A DNA stretch of 64,000 bases, taken from the NCBI GenBank assembly GCA_004294095.1, contig RDZR01000025.1, positions 56,706 through 120,705 on the forward strand, given 5' to 3'. Below are positions 52,650-63,404 of the stretch, one piece after another. Every line of letters starts with the position of its first letter. Position 1 is the stretch's first letter. The position numbers were made by a program, and so were the translations under genes. Below the pieces are notes generated by a model. That model was not told the origin of the DNA, made no database searches, and saw nothing but the letters and a program-made list of their open reading frames with translations. The DNA is from Verrucomicrobiota bacterium. Its GTDB lineage: Bacteria; Verrucomicrobiota; Verrucomicrobiia; Verrucomicrobiales; Akkermansiaceae.

Positions 52650-53557
52650 GCAAGCAGCAAGATCACCAATGCGACTGGTAAATAAATCAACGTGAAGAAA
52701 AACAATTGCCTAGCAGAAGTGCGCTGCCCATCGGCCGCGAAGCGCAGTGCGAGTGCCGTCATGAAAAGTGCTAACAGAGGCCCGAAAATCGTCCACAACA
52801 ACGAGGCATGGCCAAGCACGGAAGGCATGATTGAGACGGCGCCTAACAGCAACGCGCAAAATGCCGCAATCCAGCCACTTTTTCGTCCGCTCACATCGCC
52901 GTTGGACCACATTTTGTAGCCAGCTGCTTCGTATTCTTCGCGGCACAGCCAGTTGATGGCGACGAAGTGCGGCAGTTGCCAAAAAAATAGCAACGCAAAT
53001 AAAAACCACGCTTCAGAACCTAGTTGGCCACCAGCGCCGACCCACCCGATCATCGGCGGGATCGCGCCTGGAATCGCACCGATTAAGGTGTTGATTGAGC
53101 TCAAGCGTTTAATCGGGGTGTAAACAAAAACGTAAATGGCCAAGGTGGCGGCTGTTAGATAAGCGGCGAGATCGCCAACTTTTGCTGCTAGATGAATAAT
53201 ACCGACCGCCGAAAGCACCCAACCGATGCCAAATGCGACGAGCGGATCCATGCGCCGCGAAGGCAGTGGACGATTGGCCGTGCGCTTCATCCGCGCATCG
53301 AGATCGACTTCCATCAATTGATTGATCGCGGCTGAGCCGAAGGCTGCCGCTGCGGTGCCGAAGAGCGTGTGCAGTAATTTCCACCAATCAAATGTGGCCC
53401 ATGATGAAGCTAAAATGTAGCCAAAGAAGGTGGTGATGAGCACAAAAAAATTGAGCCGCACCTTCATGAGCACGACCAAGTCTTGCTTCAACTTCGGGCT
53501 TGCTTGCTCGGGAATCGTGAGTGGCTGCTCGTCGGTCACGCAGCGATCATGCAGCAT
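52637..53557 (-). CDS. ctaB: Protoheme IX farnesyltransferase
   Basis: INQLMEVDLDARMKRTANRPLP; multi-TM UbiA family. Confidence 0.93.
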   Translation of the reverse strand: MLHDRCVTDEQPLTIPEQASPKLKQDLVVLMKVRLNFFVLITTFFGYILASSWATFDWWKLLHTLFGTAAAAFGSAAINQLMEVDLDARMKRTANRPLPSRRMDPLVAFGIGWVLSAVGIIHLAAKVGDLAAYLTAATLAIYVFVYTPIKRLSSINTLIGAIPGAIPPMIGWVGAGGQLGSEAWFLFALLFFWQLPHFVAINWLCREEYEAAGYKMWSNGDVSGRKSGWIAAFCALLLGAVSIMPSVLGHASLLWTIFGPLLALFMTALALRFAADGQRTSARQLFFFTLIYLPVALVILLLAWKH

Positions 53558-53604
53558 GATGCGTGATCATCCAAGACGTGAGTTTTCTAAAGTTTACCAG
53601 CGGC

Positions 53605-54540
53605 TCAAGGACGCGCGAGGCTGTCTGATTTTTGTAAATTACTTGGATTGGGAATAATTTGCCGGAGTAAATTATTTCCTCTCTCGATCTCGCCATAGAC
53701 GATGCCTATCTGAGCGGGTGTGAGAACTCCCTCAAAACATTTTAGCAGAGCTTCTTTTTCGGCCTGGTGGCGGCGAAAGCTATCGTCCTGCGCCACCTGC
53801 GGATCCATCGTTCCCGAGCTTCGGCTCATTTCTTTCATGGTGAAAAAACCATCCACGGTAATTTCGCTGGTGCGCAGTGGCAGAACCGAGCTGCCGATGA
53901 GCGAGAGTGATTGTTTGGGAAAAACTTGCAGCTCATTGCGCGCGTGCATTCTCAAGCGGTCATGTAATTGTGCGCGTTGTTCGCTCGAGAGATCGACACT
54001 TTCAATCGTTGGCGTCAGGCGTTGCATGGCTCGGGTTTCGACGAGGTTTTCAAATGCTCTTTCACGCATTTTTTCAAAGTTGGCGAGTTGTTCGGGCGAT
54101 AAGAGTTTTTTGAGTCCTTTTTCCAACGCTTCGCTGCGCGCCATGAGGTCATCAAATGGAGATAGATTCGGATCGTGAATCGCTTGCACTTCGTCTAACA
54201 GCCGCATCAAGTCCGCTTCTTGATCGAAGGAAAGGCCGAGCTCCTCAGCCAGCCTGCGCATTTTTGCTTCCCGTTCGCCAAGTGGGCCTTTGGCCAACAG
54301 CTCACTCAGCGGAAATTGACTCGATGGATCGACGGCGAGCTCGGTCGATGAACTGTTAGAGGACGATGCGCTGCGATCTGAAGACGTGCGATCGACATCT
54401 TGAGTTGAGTGGCGTTGGGAAGATTTTCCCTCGGGGGTGGCAACAGTTTCCTCACTCGCTGGCGGAGCTGGCTTGAGCACCCATGCGATGCTAAAGCCAA
54501 TGAGAAGGGTGACGACGGATAAAAGATGATGGGATTTCAT
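53605..54540 (-). CDS. Hypothetical secreted/membrane-anchored helical protein
   Basis: 311 aa; N-terminal TM; helix-rich; 4-bp overlap with rpe. Confidence 0.65.
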   Translation of the reverse strand: MKSHHLLSVVTLLIGFSIAWVLKPAPPASEETVATPEGKSSQRHSTQDVDRTSSDRSASSSNSSSTELAVDPSSQFPLSELLAKGPLGEREAKMRRLAEELGLSFDQEADLMRLLDEVQAIHDPNLSPFDDLMARSEALEKGLKKLLSPEQLANFEKMRERAFENLVETRAMQRLTPTIESVDLSSEQRAQLHDRLRMHARNELQVFPKQSLSLIGSSVLPLRTSEITVDGFFTMKEMSRSSGTMDPQVAQDDSFRRHQAEKEALLKCFEGVLTPAQIGIVYGEIERGNNLLRQIIPNPSNLQKSDSLARP

Positions 54541-55241
54541 GGGTTGCGAATGGAATGAATGGCCGCAGACATATCAATGGCTTGGAACGTTGAAGATCCG
54601 GCGACCATGACGTTGGCTCCAGCAGTGTAGCATAATTTTGCGGTTTGCGCATGAATTCCTCCATCGACTTCGATGTGGAAAGATGCACCATATTTTTCAC
54701 GTAGCGTCACCGCGTGGGAAATTTTTTCTAACACTTCTGGCATGAATGCTTGGCCGCCGAAGCCCGGCACCACCGTCATGCACAATAGAAGATCAATATC
54801 TCGCAAATACGGCTCCGCGGCGGAGAGCGGCGTGGCGGGGTTGAGCACCAATCCGGCGAGCAAGCCAGCGCGGCGGATGCGCTTGAGTGTCTCGGCCACA
54901 TCGTGATCGGCCTCGACGTGGACTGAGATTAAATCCGAGCCGGCGGCGATGAAGCGCTCCAAGTAATGATCCGGTTTGGAAATCATCAGATGGACATCGA
55001 GAAAAATATCATTGCACTCATGCACCGTTTTGACCATCGCCGGGCCAAACGAGATATTATCCACGAAGTGCCCATCCATGACATCAAGATGCAGCCAATC
55101 TGCCCCAGCATGAATCGCGCGGCTCACTTCGCTGCCAATTTTTGAGAAATCAGCCGCAAGCAGTGAGGGCGCAACCACTCGATCCCGAAATGTTCTTGCG
55201 ATCATACGGCGATTGGAATCAGGAACTTCCTTTCTTGGCAC
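54537..55241 (-). CDS. rpe: Ribulose-phosphate 3-epimerase
   Basis: VAPSLLAADFSKIGSEV, WLHLDVMDGHFVDNISFGPAMV, MTVVPGFGGQAFM. Confidence 0.95.
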   Translation of the reverse strand: MPRKEVPDSNRRMIARTFRDRVVAPSLLAADFSKIGSEVSRAIHAGADWLHLDVMDGHFVDNISFGPAMVKTVHECNDIFLDVHLMISKPDHYLERFIAAGSDLISVHVEADHDVAETLKRIRRAGLLAGLVLNPATPLSAAEPYLRDIDLLLCMTVVPGFGGQAFMPEVLEKISHAVTLREKYGASFHIEVDGGIHAQTAKLCYTAGANVMVAGSSTFQAIDMSAAIHSIRNP

Positions 55242-55253
55242 GTAAATTTTTTC

Positions 55254-56144
55254 TCATCCAATCGCCAGCTCACGGCTGGGCGGCGGCGTCATGACCACTC
55301 GCCAGGTTGCGAGCATGGTGATGCCCGCGCCGATGAGCTGAATGCTTTGCAGCGTCTCACCCAGCAGCAAATAAGCGCCCAGTGTGGTCATGATCGGCGC
55401 CAACATTTGCAGCGATGCTCCTTGCGCGACGGGCAAGTCTTGGTAAGCGCGCGTCATCAGCAGTTGGGCAATGGTGACGAGTGCCGCGGCTGCGCTCAAC
55501 ACCCCGCAAATCCAAAGCGGCACCGTGCCGAGATTCACCGTCGCCGGTGCAGAAAAAAGCAAGCCGAAGACCGAGAGCGAGGCAAAAATCGTCGCCGGAT
55601 GCTCTGCATGGCGAAGTTTACGGATCATCACCACCACCCAACCCGAGCCAACGGCGCCTGCCAATGCCAGCCAATCGTAGCCGGAAATTCCTTTCCACGT
55701 CCCATTGTCTGATAGAAATAGCCACAAACCGAGCAGGGAAATTCCCATCCACACCGCAGCCGAGCGGCGGATTTTTTCACCCAGCCAAATCATCGCAATC
55801 ACGCTCGCAAATGCCGGATATGTGAGATTCAGCACAATCGCCCGCGCCGCACCCAACTCGATGACCGTGATGTAAAACGCGATCGTCGTCAGCCCGCCGA
55901 TGATGCCACGGACCAAAACCAATCTGTTAGAAAATAGGTTTTTCCAAACCAGGCCACGTTGGAACCCAAAAACGGAGGCTACGATTCCAAGCCCGACGGC
56001 CGAGCGGAACCAAATGGCAATCCAGCCATTCGCTTCTGGCGCATAGATCGATGCAGCTCGCACCAATAGCGTGTTGCTGGAAAATAAAATGACTGAGCCT
56101 AGCATCATGGCTAGGCCGCTTGGCCGCGTGCGGAATGGATTCAT
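55254..56144 (-). CDS. DMT superfamily (EamA) transporter
   Basis: 10-TM-like hydrophobic protein with two EamA repeats (ILFSSNTLLVRAA; LGAYLLLGETLQSIQLIGAGITMLATW). Confidence 0.85.
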   Translation of the reverse strand: MNPFRTRPSGLAMMLGSVILFSSNTLLVRAASIYAPEANGWIAIWFRSAVGLGIVASVFGFQRGLVWKNLFSNRLVLVRGIIGGLTTIAFYITVIELGAARAIVLNLTYPAFASVIAMIWLGEKIRRSAAVWMGISLLGLWLFLSDNGTWKGISGYDWLALAGAVGSGWVVVMIRKLRHAEHPATIFASLSVFGLLFSAPATVNLGTVPLWICGVLSAAAALVTIAQLLMTRAYQDLPVAQGASLQMLAPIMTTLGAYLLLGETLQSIQLIGAGITMLATWRVVMTPPPSRELAIG

Positions 56145-56538
56145 CGGTGGTGGGTTCCTAATCGGAATTTCCCGGAGAAGATCGCCGCATCGTCTCGCTA
56201 CCATGGAACCCGCGGAAGCAGCAGATGAGGCGGCTTCCGGAGTGAGTAATACGAGTCAATGTGCCTAGATGATCACTCCAAATGCCGCTGGCCACTTGAC
56301 CATAAGCCAAGCGGCGCGCGAAATGAGTTTGGAGTGTTTGCACGTCGGCACGCCAAAAAATTGCCAGCTTTCGACCAGAATAGCAACTGAGATCTGCCAA
56401 AAAAATACGAATGATGGCACTGCTTTTGCTCACTTAAGGATTCATAAGCAAAATGGATGGCATCCGCACTGGGGCACACGCGGCGATGAGTATTGCATTT
56501 TTAAAAAAATCATTTTACGAGGTGCAGCACTAAACGAA

Positions 56539-57189
56539 ATGATGATCACTCAGAAATACCTAGCTCCCATTTTCATGGCCACTCTGGCTTGTTTTTTTGC
56601 GAGCTGTGCAAGCCAGAAGCCAGAACCTGCCATCGCGGCTGATGGCAAGCCAGTCTTTGTCAATCCGCACCCGCCGGGCACTCACGAGCATTTCATGGCC
56701 GAGCCTAACTATCGCAAGACATACGATGTTTGGAAGAATGAGCCACTACTCGATGCGACCAATCCATCCAATTCGTGGGTCAAGATAATCCTCAAAGACC
56801 AACGCGCCTTTCTCATGAATGGCGAGCAAGTGGCCATGGATTATCCCATTTGCTCGGGCACACCTAGCCACCCAACACCGAAGGGAACCTTCTTCATTTT
56901 AGAAAAAATCGTCGATAAACACTCTAACAAGTATGGCAAAATCCTTGATGCGGCAGGCGATGTCGTCAATAGCGATGCTGATTCGACTGAAGATACCATT
57001 CCCGAAGGTGGAAAATTTGTCGGTGCGCAGATGCGTTATTGGATGCGCCTCACCAACGATGGCGTTGGCCACCACATCGGCAATGTGCGCCGCCGCCCAG
57101 CATCGCACGCTTGCATTCGTGGCCCGTCGAAAATCATGCCTGTGGTTTATTCTAAAGTGAAAGTGGGCAGCCGCTTCATCGTCGAATAA
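56539..57189 (+). CDS. L,D-transpeptidase (YkuD) lipoprotein
   Basis: Lipobox-like CFFASC; IILKDQRAFLMNGEQVAMDYPICSGTPSHPTPKGTFFI; HIGNVRRRPASHACIRGPSKI. Confidence 0.88.
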   Translation: MMITQKYLAPIFMATLACFFASCASQKPEPAIAADGKPVFVNPHPPGTHEHFMAEPNYRKTYDVWKNEPLLDATNPSNSWVKIILKDQRAFLMNGEQVAMDYPICSGTPSHPTPKGTFFILEKIVDKHSNKYGKILDAAGDVVNSDADSTEDTIPEGGKFVGAQMRYWMRLTNDGVGHHIGNVRRRPASHACIRGPSKIMPVVYSKVKVGSRFIVE

Positions 57190-57224
57190 CAAGCTCGCAA
57201 GTTCACCCAATCACCCACCACCCA

Positions 57225-57668
57225 ATGCCTAACAAGAAATTTCAATTCATCCTTCTGGTAATCGGCCTCATCGGGATACTTATGGCCTTCGATTCCCTGA
57301 GCAAAGCAACCCCAGCGGAGAAGAGTGATCCGCTCCATGAACAAATGGAAGCTCTCGATGATGCCTACAAAGCGATGCGCAAAGAACAAGATCCAAAAAC
57401 GGGTGCCGCTCTGGCGCGCGACGCTCAGCGTGCCATCGCTCAGGCATCGTTATTGATTCCCAAATTGGTCGCTGCGATGCCTGATGGCCCAGAAAAATCG
57501 CTGGCGAGTGCCGAGTATCGTTTGCAAACAGCGCAACTACTCGTCGTTTTTTGCGAAGCGGAAAAAGACTTCCTCGCTGGCAAAATCGATGCCATCGCCG
57601 GCCATGTCGATCGTATCAAGGCCATGAAAAAATCCGGCCACGATCAATTCATGGAGGACGAGGAATAA
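57225..57668 (+). CDS. Hypothetical membrane-anchored protein
   Basis: 147 aa; N-terminal TM; helical. Confidence 0.6.
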   Translation: MPNKKFQFILLVIGLIGILMAFDSLSKATPAEKSDPLHEQMEALDDAYKAMRKEQDPKTGAALARDAQRAIAQASLLIPKLVAAMPDGPEKSLASAEYRLQTAQLLVVFCEAEKDFLAGKIDAIAGHVDRIKAMKKSGHDQFMEDEE

Positions 57669-57790
57669 GTTCCTCCCCACTGCCCATGCTTCCGGCTTGA
57701 CGCTGATCGCACCCGTCAGCAATCTTACTCAGCCGAGGCATATGCCATGCGTTGCCTCGCTTTTTTTAACAACATTAATACTCACTTATT

Positions 57791-58249
57791 GTGGACCTCC
57801 AGGAAATCCGCCGCATTGTCGAATTGATGAATGAGCACGGCTTGACTCATTTTGATCTCACCAAAAAAGACTTCCATCTTAAGTTGAAAAAAGGTGCCGA
57901 TCTCGACGATCTCAAGTCCTTAATGGCATCTGTTTCCCTCGCCGCTCCCGCGCCTCAAGTGGCTGCCGCAGCTCCGATTGCCGCCACCACACCCGCCGCT
58001 GCCGCTGCGCCTGAGGGAGTGGAAATTACCTCGCCGATGGTTGGCACATTCTATCAGAAACCCGCGCCCGATGCCGAGAACTTCGTCAGCATTGGCTCCG
58101 CAGTTTCCGTCGGCCAAACGCTCTGCATCATCGAGGCGATGAAGGTGATGAACGAAATCAAAGCCGAGCGGGCTGGCACGATTTGCGCGATCATTGCCGA
58201 GGATTCAAAAGCCGTGCAATATGGCGATGTGCTCTTCCGCATCAAGTGA
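57791..58249 (+). CDS. accB: Acetyl-CoA carboxylase biotin carboxyl carrier protein
   Basis: GTG start; ITSPMVGTFYQKPAPDAENFVSIGSAVSVGQTLCIIEAMKVMNEIKAE. Confidence 0.96.
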   Translation: MDLQEIRRIVELMNEHGLTHFDLTKKDFHLKLKKGADLDDLKSLMASVSLAAPAPQVAAAAPIAATTPAAAAAPEGVEITSPMVGTFYQKPAPDAENFVSIGSAVSVGQTLCIIEAMKVMNEIKAERAGTICAIIAEDSKAVQYGDVLFRIK

Positions 58250-58304
58250 TCGGGCGCGTGCTGCTAGAAATATCTAACAACCCTGCTTTAGAAATTTTTT
58301 CCCA

Positions 58305-59663
58305 ATGTTCAAGCGAGTTTTGGTAGCCAATCGTGGCGAGATTGCCCTGCGCATCATTCGCGCCTGCCGTGAATTAGACATCGAGTCCATCGCCGTTTAT
58401 TCCGAGGCGGATGTCGATTCCATGCACGTGCAGCTCGCGGATCAAGCAGTCTGCATCGGCCCGGCAGCGAGTAAAGAATCGTATTTGAAAATGGACCGCA
58501 TCATCGCAGCTGCTGAGATTGCCGATGCCGATGCGATTCACCCCGGATATGGATTTCTCTCAGAAAATGCCCGCTTCGCTGAAATTTGCGAATCATCCGG
58601 CATCACCTTCATAGGTCCGTCCGCACAAGTGATTTCCATGATGGGTGATAAGGCCACGGCCCGCGCCACAGCCATCGCCAATGGAGTTCCGATCACGCCG
58701 GGCACAGATGTCATCAAAGATCCCAACGCGGCACTCGCGGAAGCCAAACGCATCGGCTTACCAGTGATGATCAAGGCCACTGCCGGCGGCGGCGGGCGTG
58801 GCATGCGCCCGTGTTTCCAAGAAGCGGATTTTCTCAGCCTTTTTGCTGCGGCATCCAATGAGGCGATGGCATGCTTTGGCAATGGCGATTGTTATTTGGA
58901 AAAATTGGTGCTCAATCCGCACCACATCGAGTTCCAAATCATTGCGGACTCTCATGGAAATTTCATCCACCTCGGCGAGCGCGATTGCTCGATGCAGCGT
59001 CGTAATCAAAAGATCATCGAGGAGTGCCCATCGCCACTTCTGAGTCCGGAAATGCGGGCGCGCATGGGCGAGGCATCGGTCAATCTCATCCGCAACATCG
59101 GCTACCTCAATGCCGGAACCATCGAATATCTCGTCGATGAGGCCGCGGAAAATTTCTATTTCATGGAAATGAATACTCGCATCCAAGTGGAGCATCCAGT
59201 GACGGAAGAGGTCATGGGCTGCGAGTTGATCAAAGAGCAAATCCGCGTGGCAGCGGGTGAGCCGCTCTCTCGTCACGTCTTGCAGGCGGTGGCGCGTGGC
59301 CATGCGATCGAGTGCCGCATCAATGCGGAAGATCCATTTAACCAATTCATGCCCAGCCCGGGCACCATCGATTTGTGGTATGCCCCGGGTGGCAAAGGAG
59401 TGCGTGTGGATACCCACGTTTACTCAGGCTACACGGTGCCCTCGAATTATGACTCGATGATCGCAAAATTGATCGTCACCGGAGCGACGCGTGAGATCGC
59501 GATCGCACGCATGAAGCGAGCACTTGGCGAGTTCATGATCCGCGGGATCAAAACGACGATTCCATTCCAGCAGGAAATCATCGATCATCCGGATTTCAAA
59601 AACGGCACTTACGACATCGGTTGGGTCTCGCGCTACCTCGAGGAGCGCAAGCCATCCGCTTGA
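58305..59663 (+). CDS. accC: Acetyl-CoA carboxylase biotin carboxylase subunit
   Basis: MFKRVLVANRGEIALRIIRACRELDIESIAVYSEAD; KATAGGGGRGMR; FMEMNTRIQVEHPVTE. Confidence 0.97.
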   Translation: MFKRVLVANRGEIALRIIRACRELDIESIAVYSEADVDSMHVQLADQAVCIGPAASKESYLKMDRIIAAAEIADADAIHPGYGFLSENARFAEICESSGITFIGPSAQVISMMGDKATARATAIANGVPITPGTDVIKDPNAALAEAKRIGLPVMIKATAGGGGRGMRPCFQEADFLSLFAAASNEAMACFGNGDCYLEKLVLNPHHIEFQIIADSHGNFIHLGERDCSMQRRNQKIIEECPSPLLSPEMRARMGEASVNLIRNIGYLNAGTIEYLVDEAAENFYFMEMNTRIQVEHPVTEEVMGCELIKEQIRVAAGEPLSRHVLQAVARGHAIECRINAEDPFNQFMPSPGTIDLWYAPGGKGVRVDTHVYSGYTVPSNYDSMIAKLIVTGATREIAIARMKRALGEFMIRGIKTTIPFQQEIIDHPDFKNGTYDIGWVSRYLEERKPSA

Positions 59664-59670
59664 TGACACA

Positions 59671-59737
59671 TGGCGGCGGATTGCATCCGCCTTGCCGTTG
59701 TTTGATTATTTGGCATGGCGGATTCAATCCGCCGCCA
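59671..59737. repeat. Inverted pair of palindromic repeat TGGCGGCGGATTnnATCCGCCWTGCC
   Basis: tggcggcggattgcatccgccttgcc (59671) facing ggcatggcggattcaatccgccgcca (59712), between accC and ilvN convergent ends. Confidence 0.88.
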
Positions 59738-59757
59738 CCTCAATTCTAACAGCTTTC

Positions 59758-60300
59758 TCAAGTCGGCTGCTCGCCGCGAGCCATGACGACCTTGCCAGTG
59801 CGCACCGTCTCGATGATGGAGAATTGCGAGAACATCGCCACCGCAGCATCCACTTTTGGCGAATCTCCGGTGATCATGATGATCATCGAGGTCGGTGTGA
59901 GATCCACGGTTTTTCCAGAAAAATGCTCGGTAATTTGTAGGGCCATCGAGCGTTCATCCGGTGAGCAAAGTAGTTTAATGAGCACCATTTCTTTGCTCAC
60001 AGAATGATCGGAGGTGTGCTCGGAGCAGTGAATCACATCCACCAATTTATTCACCTGCATGATGATTTGATGCAAGCCCTCTGGATCCCCGGAAATACCG
60101 ATCGTCATCCGCGAGAAATCCGCATTGCGGCCTTCGGAAACGACGAGCGAATCGATATTGAATGCACGGCGCGAGAAAACTTGGCAAATCCGCATCAAGA
60201 TTCCCGGCACGTTATTGACCATGATCGAGAGCGTGTGAGAGGGCCCGCGGGCGGCTTTGCTGATGGGCACAGGAGTATCGGTGGTGATGATTGAAGGCAT
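59758..60300 (-). CDS. ilvN: Acetolactate synthase small subunit
   Basis: HTLSIMVNNVPGILMRICQVFSRRAFNIDSLVVSEG. Confidence 0.95.
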   Translation of the reverse strand: MPSIITTDTPVPISKAARGPSHTLSIMVNNVPGILMRICQVFSRRAFNIDSLVVSEGRNADFSRMTIGISGDPEGLHQIIMQVNKLVDVIHCSEHTSDHSVSKEMVLIKLLCSPDERSMALQITEHFSGKTVDLTPTSMIIMITGDSPKVDAAVAMFSQFSIIETVRTGKVVMARGEQPT

Positions 60301-60335
60301 AAAATCGTTAGATGTTAGATGTTAGAAAATGCGGC

Positions 60336-62063
60336 TTACGTGGAACCGATCGGTTTCGCCATCCGCGTTTTAGGCGCTTCGATGATCATGTCTTCCAGTG
60401 CGGCACCGGCAGGGATCATCGGGAACACGTTGTCGGTTTTGACGCACTCTGCGTGGATTAAAATTGGGCCATCTTGGTAGTCCAACGCCTTCTGCAATTG
60501 TTTGGTCACATCCGCTGGGCGTTTGATGTGCACGGATGGAATGCCGTAGGCCGCCGCAAGTTTGCAGAAATCAGGATTGCCGATTAAATCAACGCCCGAG
60601 GTGCGATCCTCGTAGAACAATTCTTGCCACTGTCTGACCATGCCGAGGTAGTGATTATTGAGCACCACAATTTTAACCGGCAATTTGTGAATCTGCGCGG
60701 TGGCCAATTCAAACAACGTCATCTGGAAGCCGCCATCGCCGCAAATGGCGATGACCATTTTCTCCGGACAAGCGAGCTGTGCACCAATCGCGGCGGGAAA
60801 GCCGAAGCCCATCGTCCCAGCACCGCCGGACGATAGCCAATGGTATGACTCATCGTTTTTGTAAAACTGGGCAGCCCACATTTGGTGCTGGCCCACGTCA
60901 GTGGTGACGATCGCTTTGCCTTGGGTGAGTTCATACAACTCATCGATGACTTGCTGCATGCGCAAGCCGCCCTGTTTTTTGTAATGGAGCGGGTATTTTT
61001 TCTTGTAGCCATCGAGCTTGCTCAACCATTCACTCGTTTCCAAAGGGCCGATCTTTTCATTGATCTCGGCGAGGGCGGCTTTGGCATCACCGACGATCAT
61101 CACATCCGGCACGATCATTTTGCCATGCTCTGCGGGATCGATATCGATGTGAATGATCTTCGCATCCTTGCAGAATTTTGATGGCTGGCCGATGATCCGA
61201 TCGTCAAAGCGCGAGCCAACGTTGATCAAAAGATCGCACTCGACCATGGCTTTATTGGCGTAGGCGGTGCCGTGCATGCCGAGCATGCCGAGCGCGAGTG
61301 GATGAGTTTCTGGGAAAACTCCTTTTCCTAACAACGTGCTCGTCACCGGTGCGCCGAGCGTTTCTGCGAGATAGCGCAATTCCTTATCGGCACGAGAAAT
61401 CATGCACCCTTGCCCAGCTAAAATCACCGGACGCTTGGCTTTGGAAATTAAATCCGCAGCGCGCTTTATCTGCTCGGAATCAATTTGGAAATCCCCACTC
61501 GGATCGTAGCCAGGAAGATTGAATGGTGGATTCATCTCTCCTGAGAATGGGCCTTGGGAAATATCTTTCGGAATATCGATCAACACTGGACCCGGCCGGC
61601 CGGTGGTGGCGATGTGATACGCTTCGCGAGCGATGCGTGGCAGCGAGTTGGTTTCCTTGACCAAATAGTTATGCTTCACCACGGGGATTGTAATGCCAAA
61701 AATATCGGCTTCTTGGAACGCGTCTTTGCCGAGCATCCAAGTCACCGTCTGGCCGCAAATGACCAACATCGGCACGGAGTCCATCATCGCCGTCATCAAT
61801 CCGGTCACGGTATTTCCCGCGCCGGGTCCGGATGTCACTAGCACCGCTGCTGGCCGGCCCGTCGCCCGCGCGTAGCCATCGGCCATGTGCACGGCTCCTT
61901 GCTCGTGCCGCACCAGAATGAACTTCATCTTGGTCTTGACCGTCTCCAGCGCATCGAAGATCGGAATCGCGGCACCGCCGGAGTATCCAAAAATGTATTC
62001 AATGCCCAACTCATCGAGAGTTTTAATTAAGGCTTGCGCTCCATCCATTGTTTCTTTGGCCAT
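60336..62063 (-). CDS. ilvB: Acetolactate synthase large subunit
   Basis: [55 protein letters not shown]. Confidence 0.96.
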   Translation of the reverse strand: MAKETMDGAQALIKTLDELGIEYIFGYSGGAAIPIFDALETVKTKMKFILVRHEQGAVHMADGYARATGRPAAVLVTSGPGAGNTVTGLMTAMMDSVPMLVICGQTVTWMLGKDAFQEADIFGITIPVVKHNYLVKETNSLPRIAREAYHIATTGRPGPVLIDIPKDISQGPFSGEMNPPFNLPGYDPSGDFQIDSEQIKRAADLISKAKRPVILAGQGCMISRADKELRYLAETLGAPVTSTLLGKGVFPETHPLALGMLGMHGTAYANKAMVECDLLINVGSRFDDRIIGQPSKFCKDAKIIHIDIDPAEHGKMIVPDVMIVGDAKAALAEINEKIGPLETSEWLSKLDGYKKKYPLHYKKQGGLRMQQVIDELYELTQGKAIVTTDVGQHQMWAAQFYKNDESYHWLSSGGAGTMGFGFPAAIGAQLACPEKMVIAICGDGGFQMTLFELATAQIHKLPVKIVVLNNHYLGMVRQWQELFYEDRTSGVDLIGNPDFCKLAAAYGIPSVHIKRPADVTKQLQKALDYQDGPILIHAECVKTDNVFPMIPAGAALEDMIIEAPKTRMAKPIGST

Positions 62064-62244
62064 AAAATTGAGGTTTCGGACTCAAAGTTGAGCAATTTCG
62101 GGTTTTTTGCAATCGAAAATTTAGGAATTTCAAACAAATAAGATTTTTTAATGGGGCGAGTTGCTTGAAAATAACGATTTTTCGGTAAAAGTGGACCTAA
62201 TGAGCCATAAATTCCCAAGAAACCGCCTAACGGATCTGAGGAAT

Positions 62245-62862
62245 TTAAGCGCTGTGTCGCTTATGATCTGGGCTGGGGTTGAGGAAATACTCCCAAGATT
62301 GGTCGGCAAGTCCATTTTCATGCAGCCCAAAGAGCGGCCGCCAACGCGGCGCAAACGGCGAGGTGACCGGATGCATGTTGACTTCATGAGGGAGTTTGTT
62401 TGCTTTGCGCGTATTGCAGCGGAAGCAGGAGGTGACGATGTTTTCCCAAGTCGTCTTGCCACCTTTGTCACGCGGGATGACGTGGTCTAAATTCAGTTGG
62501 TATTCTGGGAAAATTTTCTGGCAATACTGACAGGTGAATTGATCGCGTAAAAAAATATTGCGCCTAGTGAATTTCACATCCAATCGCGGCAAACGATCAT
62601 AGACCATCAAGACGATGACTTTTGGAATCCTCAATGCGATGCGAGCGGCATGGATTAAATTTTCCTCGGCCAGCGCGGTTTGGCGGGAATACCCAACCCA
62701 TGATAAAATATCGTGAGTCTGGAATTTTTCCTCGCCCTCCACCTGCACCACATGGGCATGGCCTAGGCACAGCAAGTGGAGCGATCTGCGCACGGAGCAA
62801 GTATGAATCGGCTGCCAAAATCGATTCAATACCAGCACCGGTTGTTCGAGCAAAGCATTCAT
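62245..62862 (-). CDS. HNH endonuclease family protein
   Basis: FLRDQFTCQYCQKIFPEYQLNLDHVIPRDKGGKTTWENIVTSCFRCNTRKANK. Confidence 0.92.
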   Translation of the reverse strand: MNALLEQPVLVLNRFWQPIHTCSVRRSLHLLCLGHAHVVQVEGEEKFQTHDILSWVGYSRQTALAEENLIHAARIALRIPKVIVLMVYDRLPRLDVKFTRRNIFLRDQFTCQYCQKIFPEYQLNLDHVIPRDKGGKTTWENIVTSCFRCNTRKANKLPHEVNMHPVTSPFAPRWRPLFGLHENGLADQSWEYFLNPSPDHKRHSA

Positions 62863-63322
62863 CCAAAATTTTCCAACGAATTACTCGCAACCTAGCAGAG
62901 AGTATGTCCTCGGCAATGCAAAAAAACGTGCAAAAATTGTGCGAAAGGGGCAATTCATAGGACGTTTGGCTTGATCCAAGCAACCTCTTTTCACGACAAG
63001 ATTTGAATTTGCTCTAAACAAAAAAGCCTGGTTTCGCCTCGTCAATTAAGTGCGCAAGAACATAGCATCATAACTTATCAGTAGGCAGATTTTTTTGCAT
63101 TATGCGCATTTTAATGAGTTTTTCCCATACAAGCATTAGCATGGTAAATATTAACGCAAATACTAAACTTTCATAAAGTAAATCAACGAGTCGCTCGCGC
63201 TCGGTTAATAACCGCTAATCGTTATATGTAACATGAAAGTAAATAGGAATAAAAAAATTTCTGTTTTCATAAGACGAAGCCCGCATGGTGAAGAAATAAA
63301 ACACTTACCCTGGCGGAGAAAA

Positions 63323-63360
63323 TAAAAAACGGGGCTACTCCATTCAGAGCAGCCCCGCTG
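63323..63360 (-). terminator. Putative Rho-independent terminator downstream of PEP-CTERM gene
   Basis: cggggct...agccccg stem; A run on + strand (T run on minus). Confidence 0.75.
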
Positions 63361-63404
63361 GTTTTAACTTAAAAATGTTGATTTGTTAAAAACAAACTGA
63401 TTGG

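Noticed and set aside
56269-56538. 90-aa N-terminal extension of the L,D-transpeptidase
   Set aside because: Signal peptide/lipobox begins at MMITQKYLAPIFMATLACFFASC; extension is intergenic
62900-63320. AT-rich 400-bp gap possibly encoding an ncRNA or promoter array
   Set aside because: No clear hairpin, repeat or ORF; low complexity alone is not sufficient
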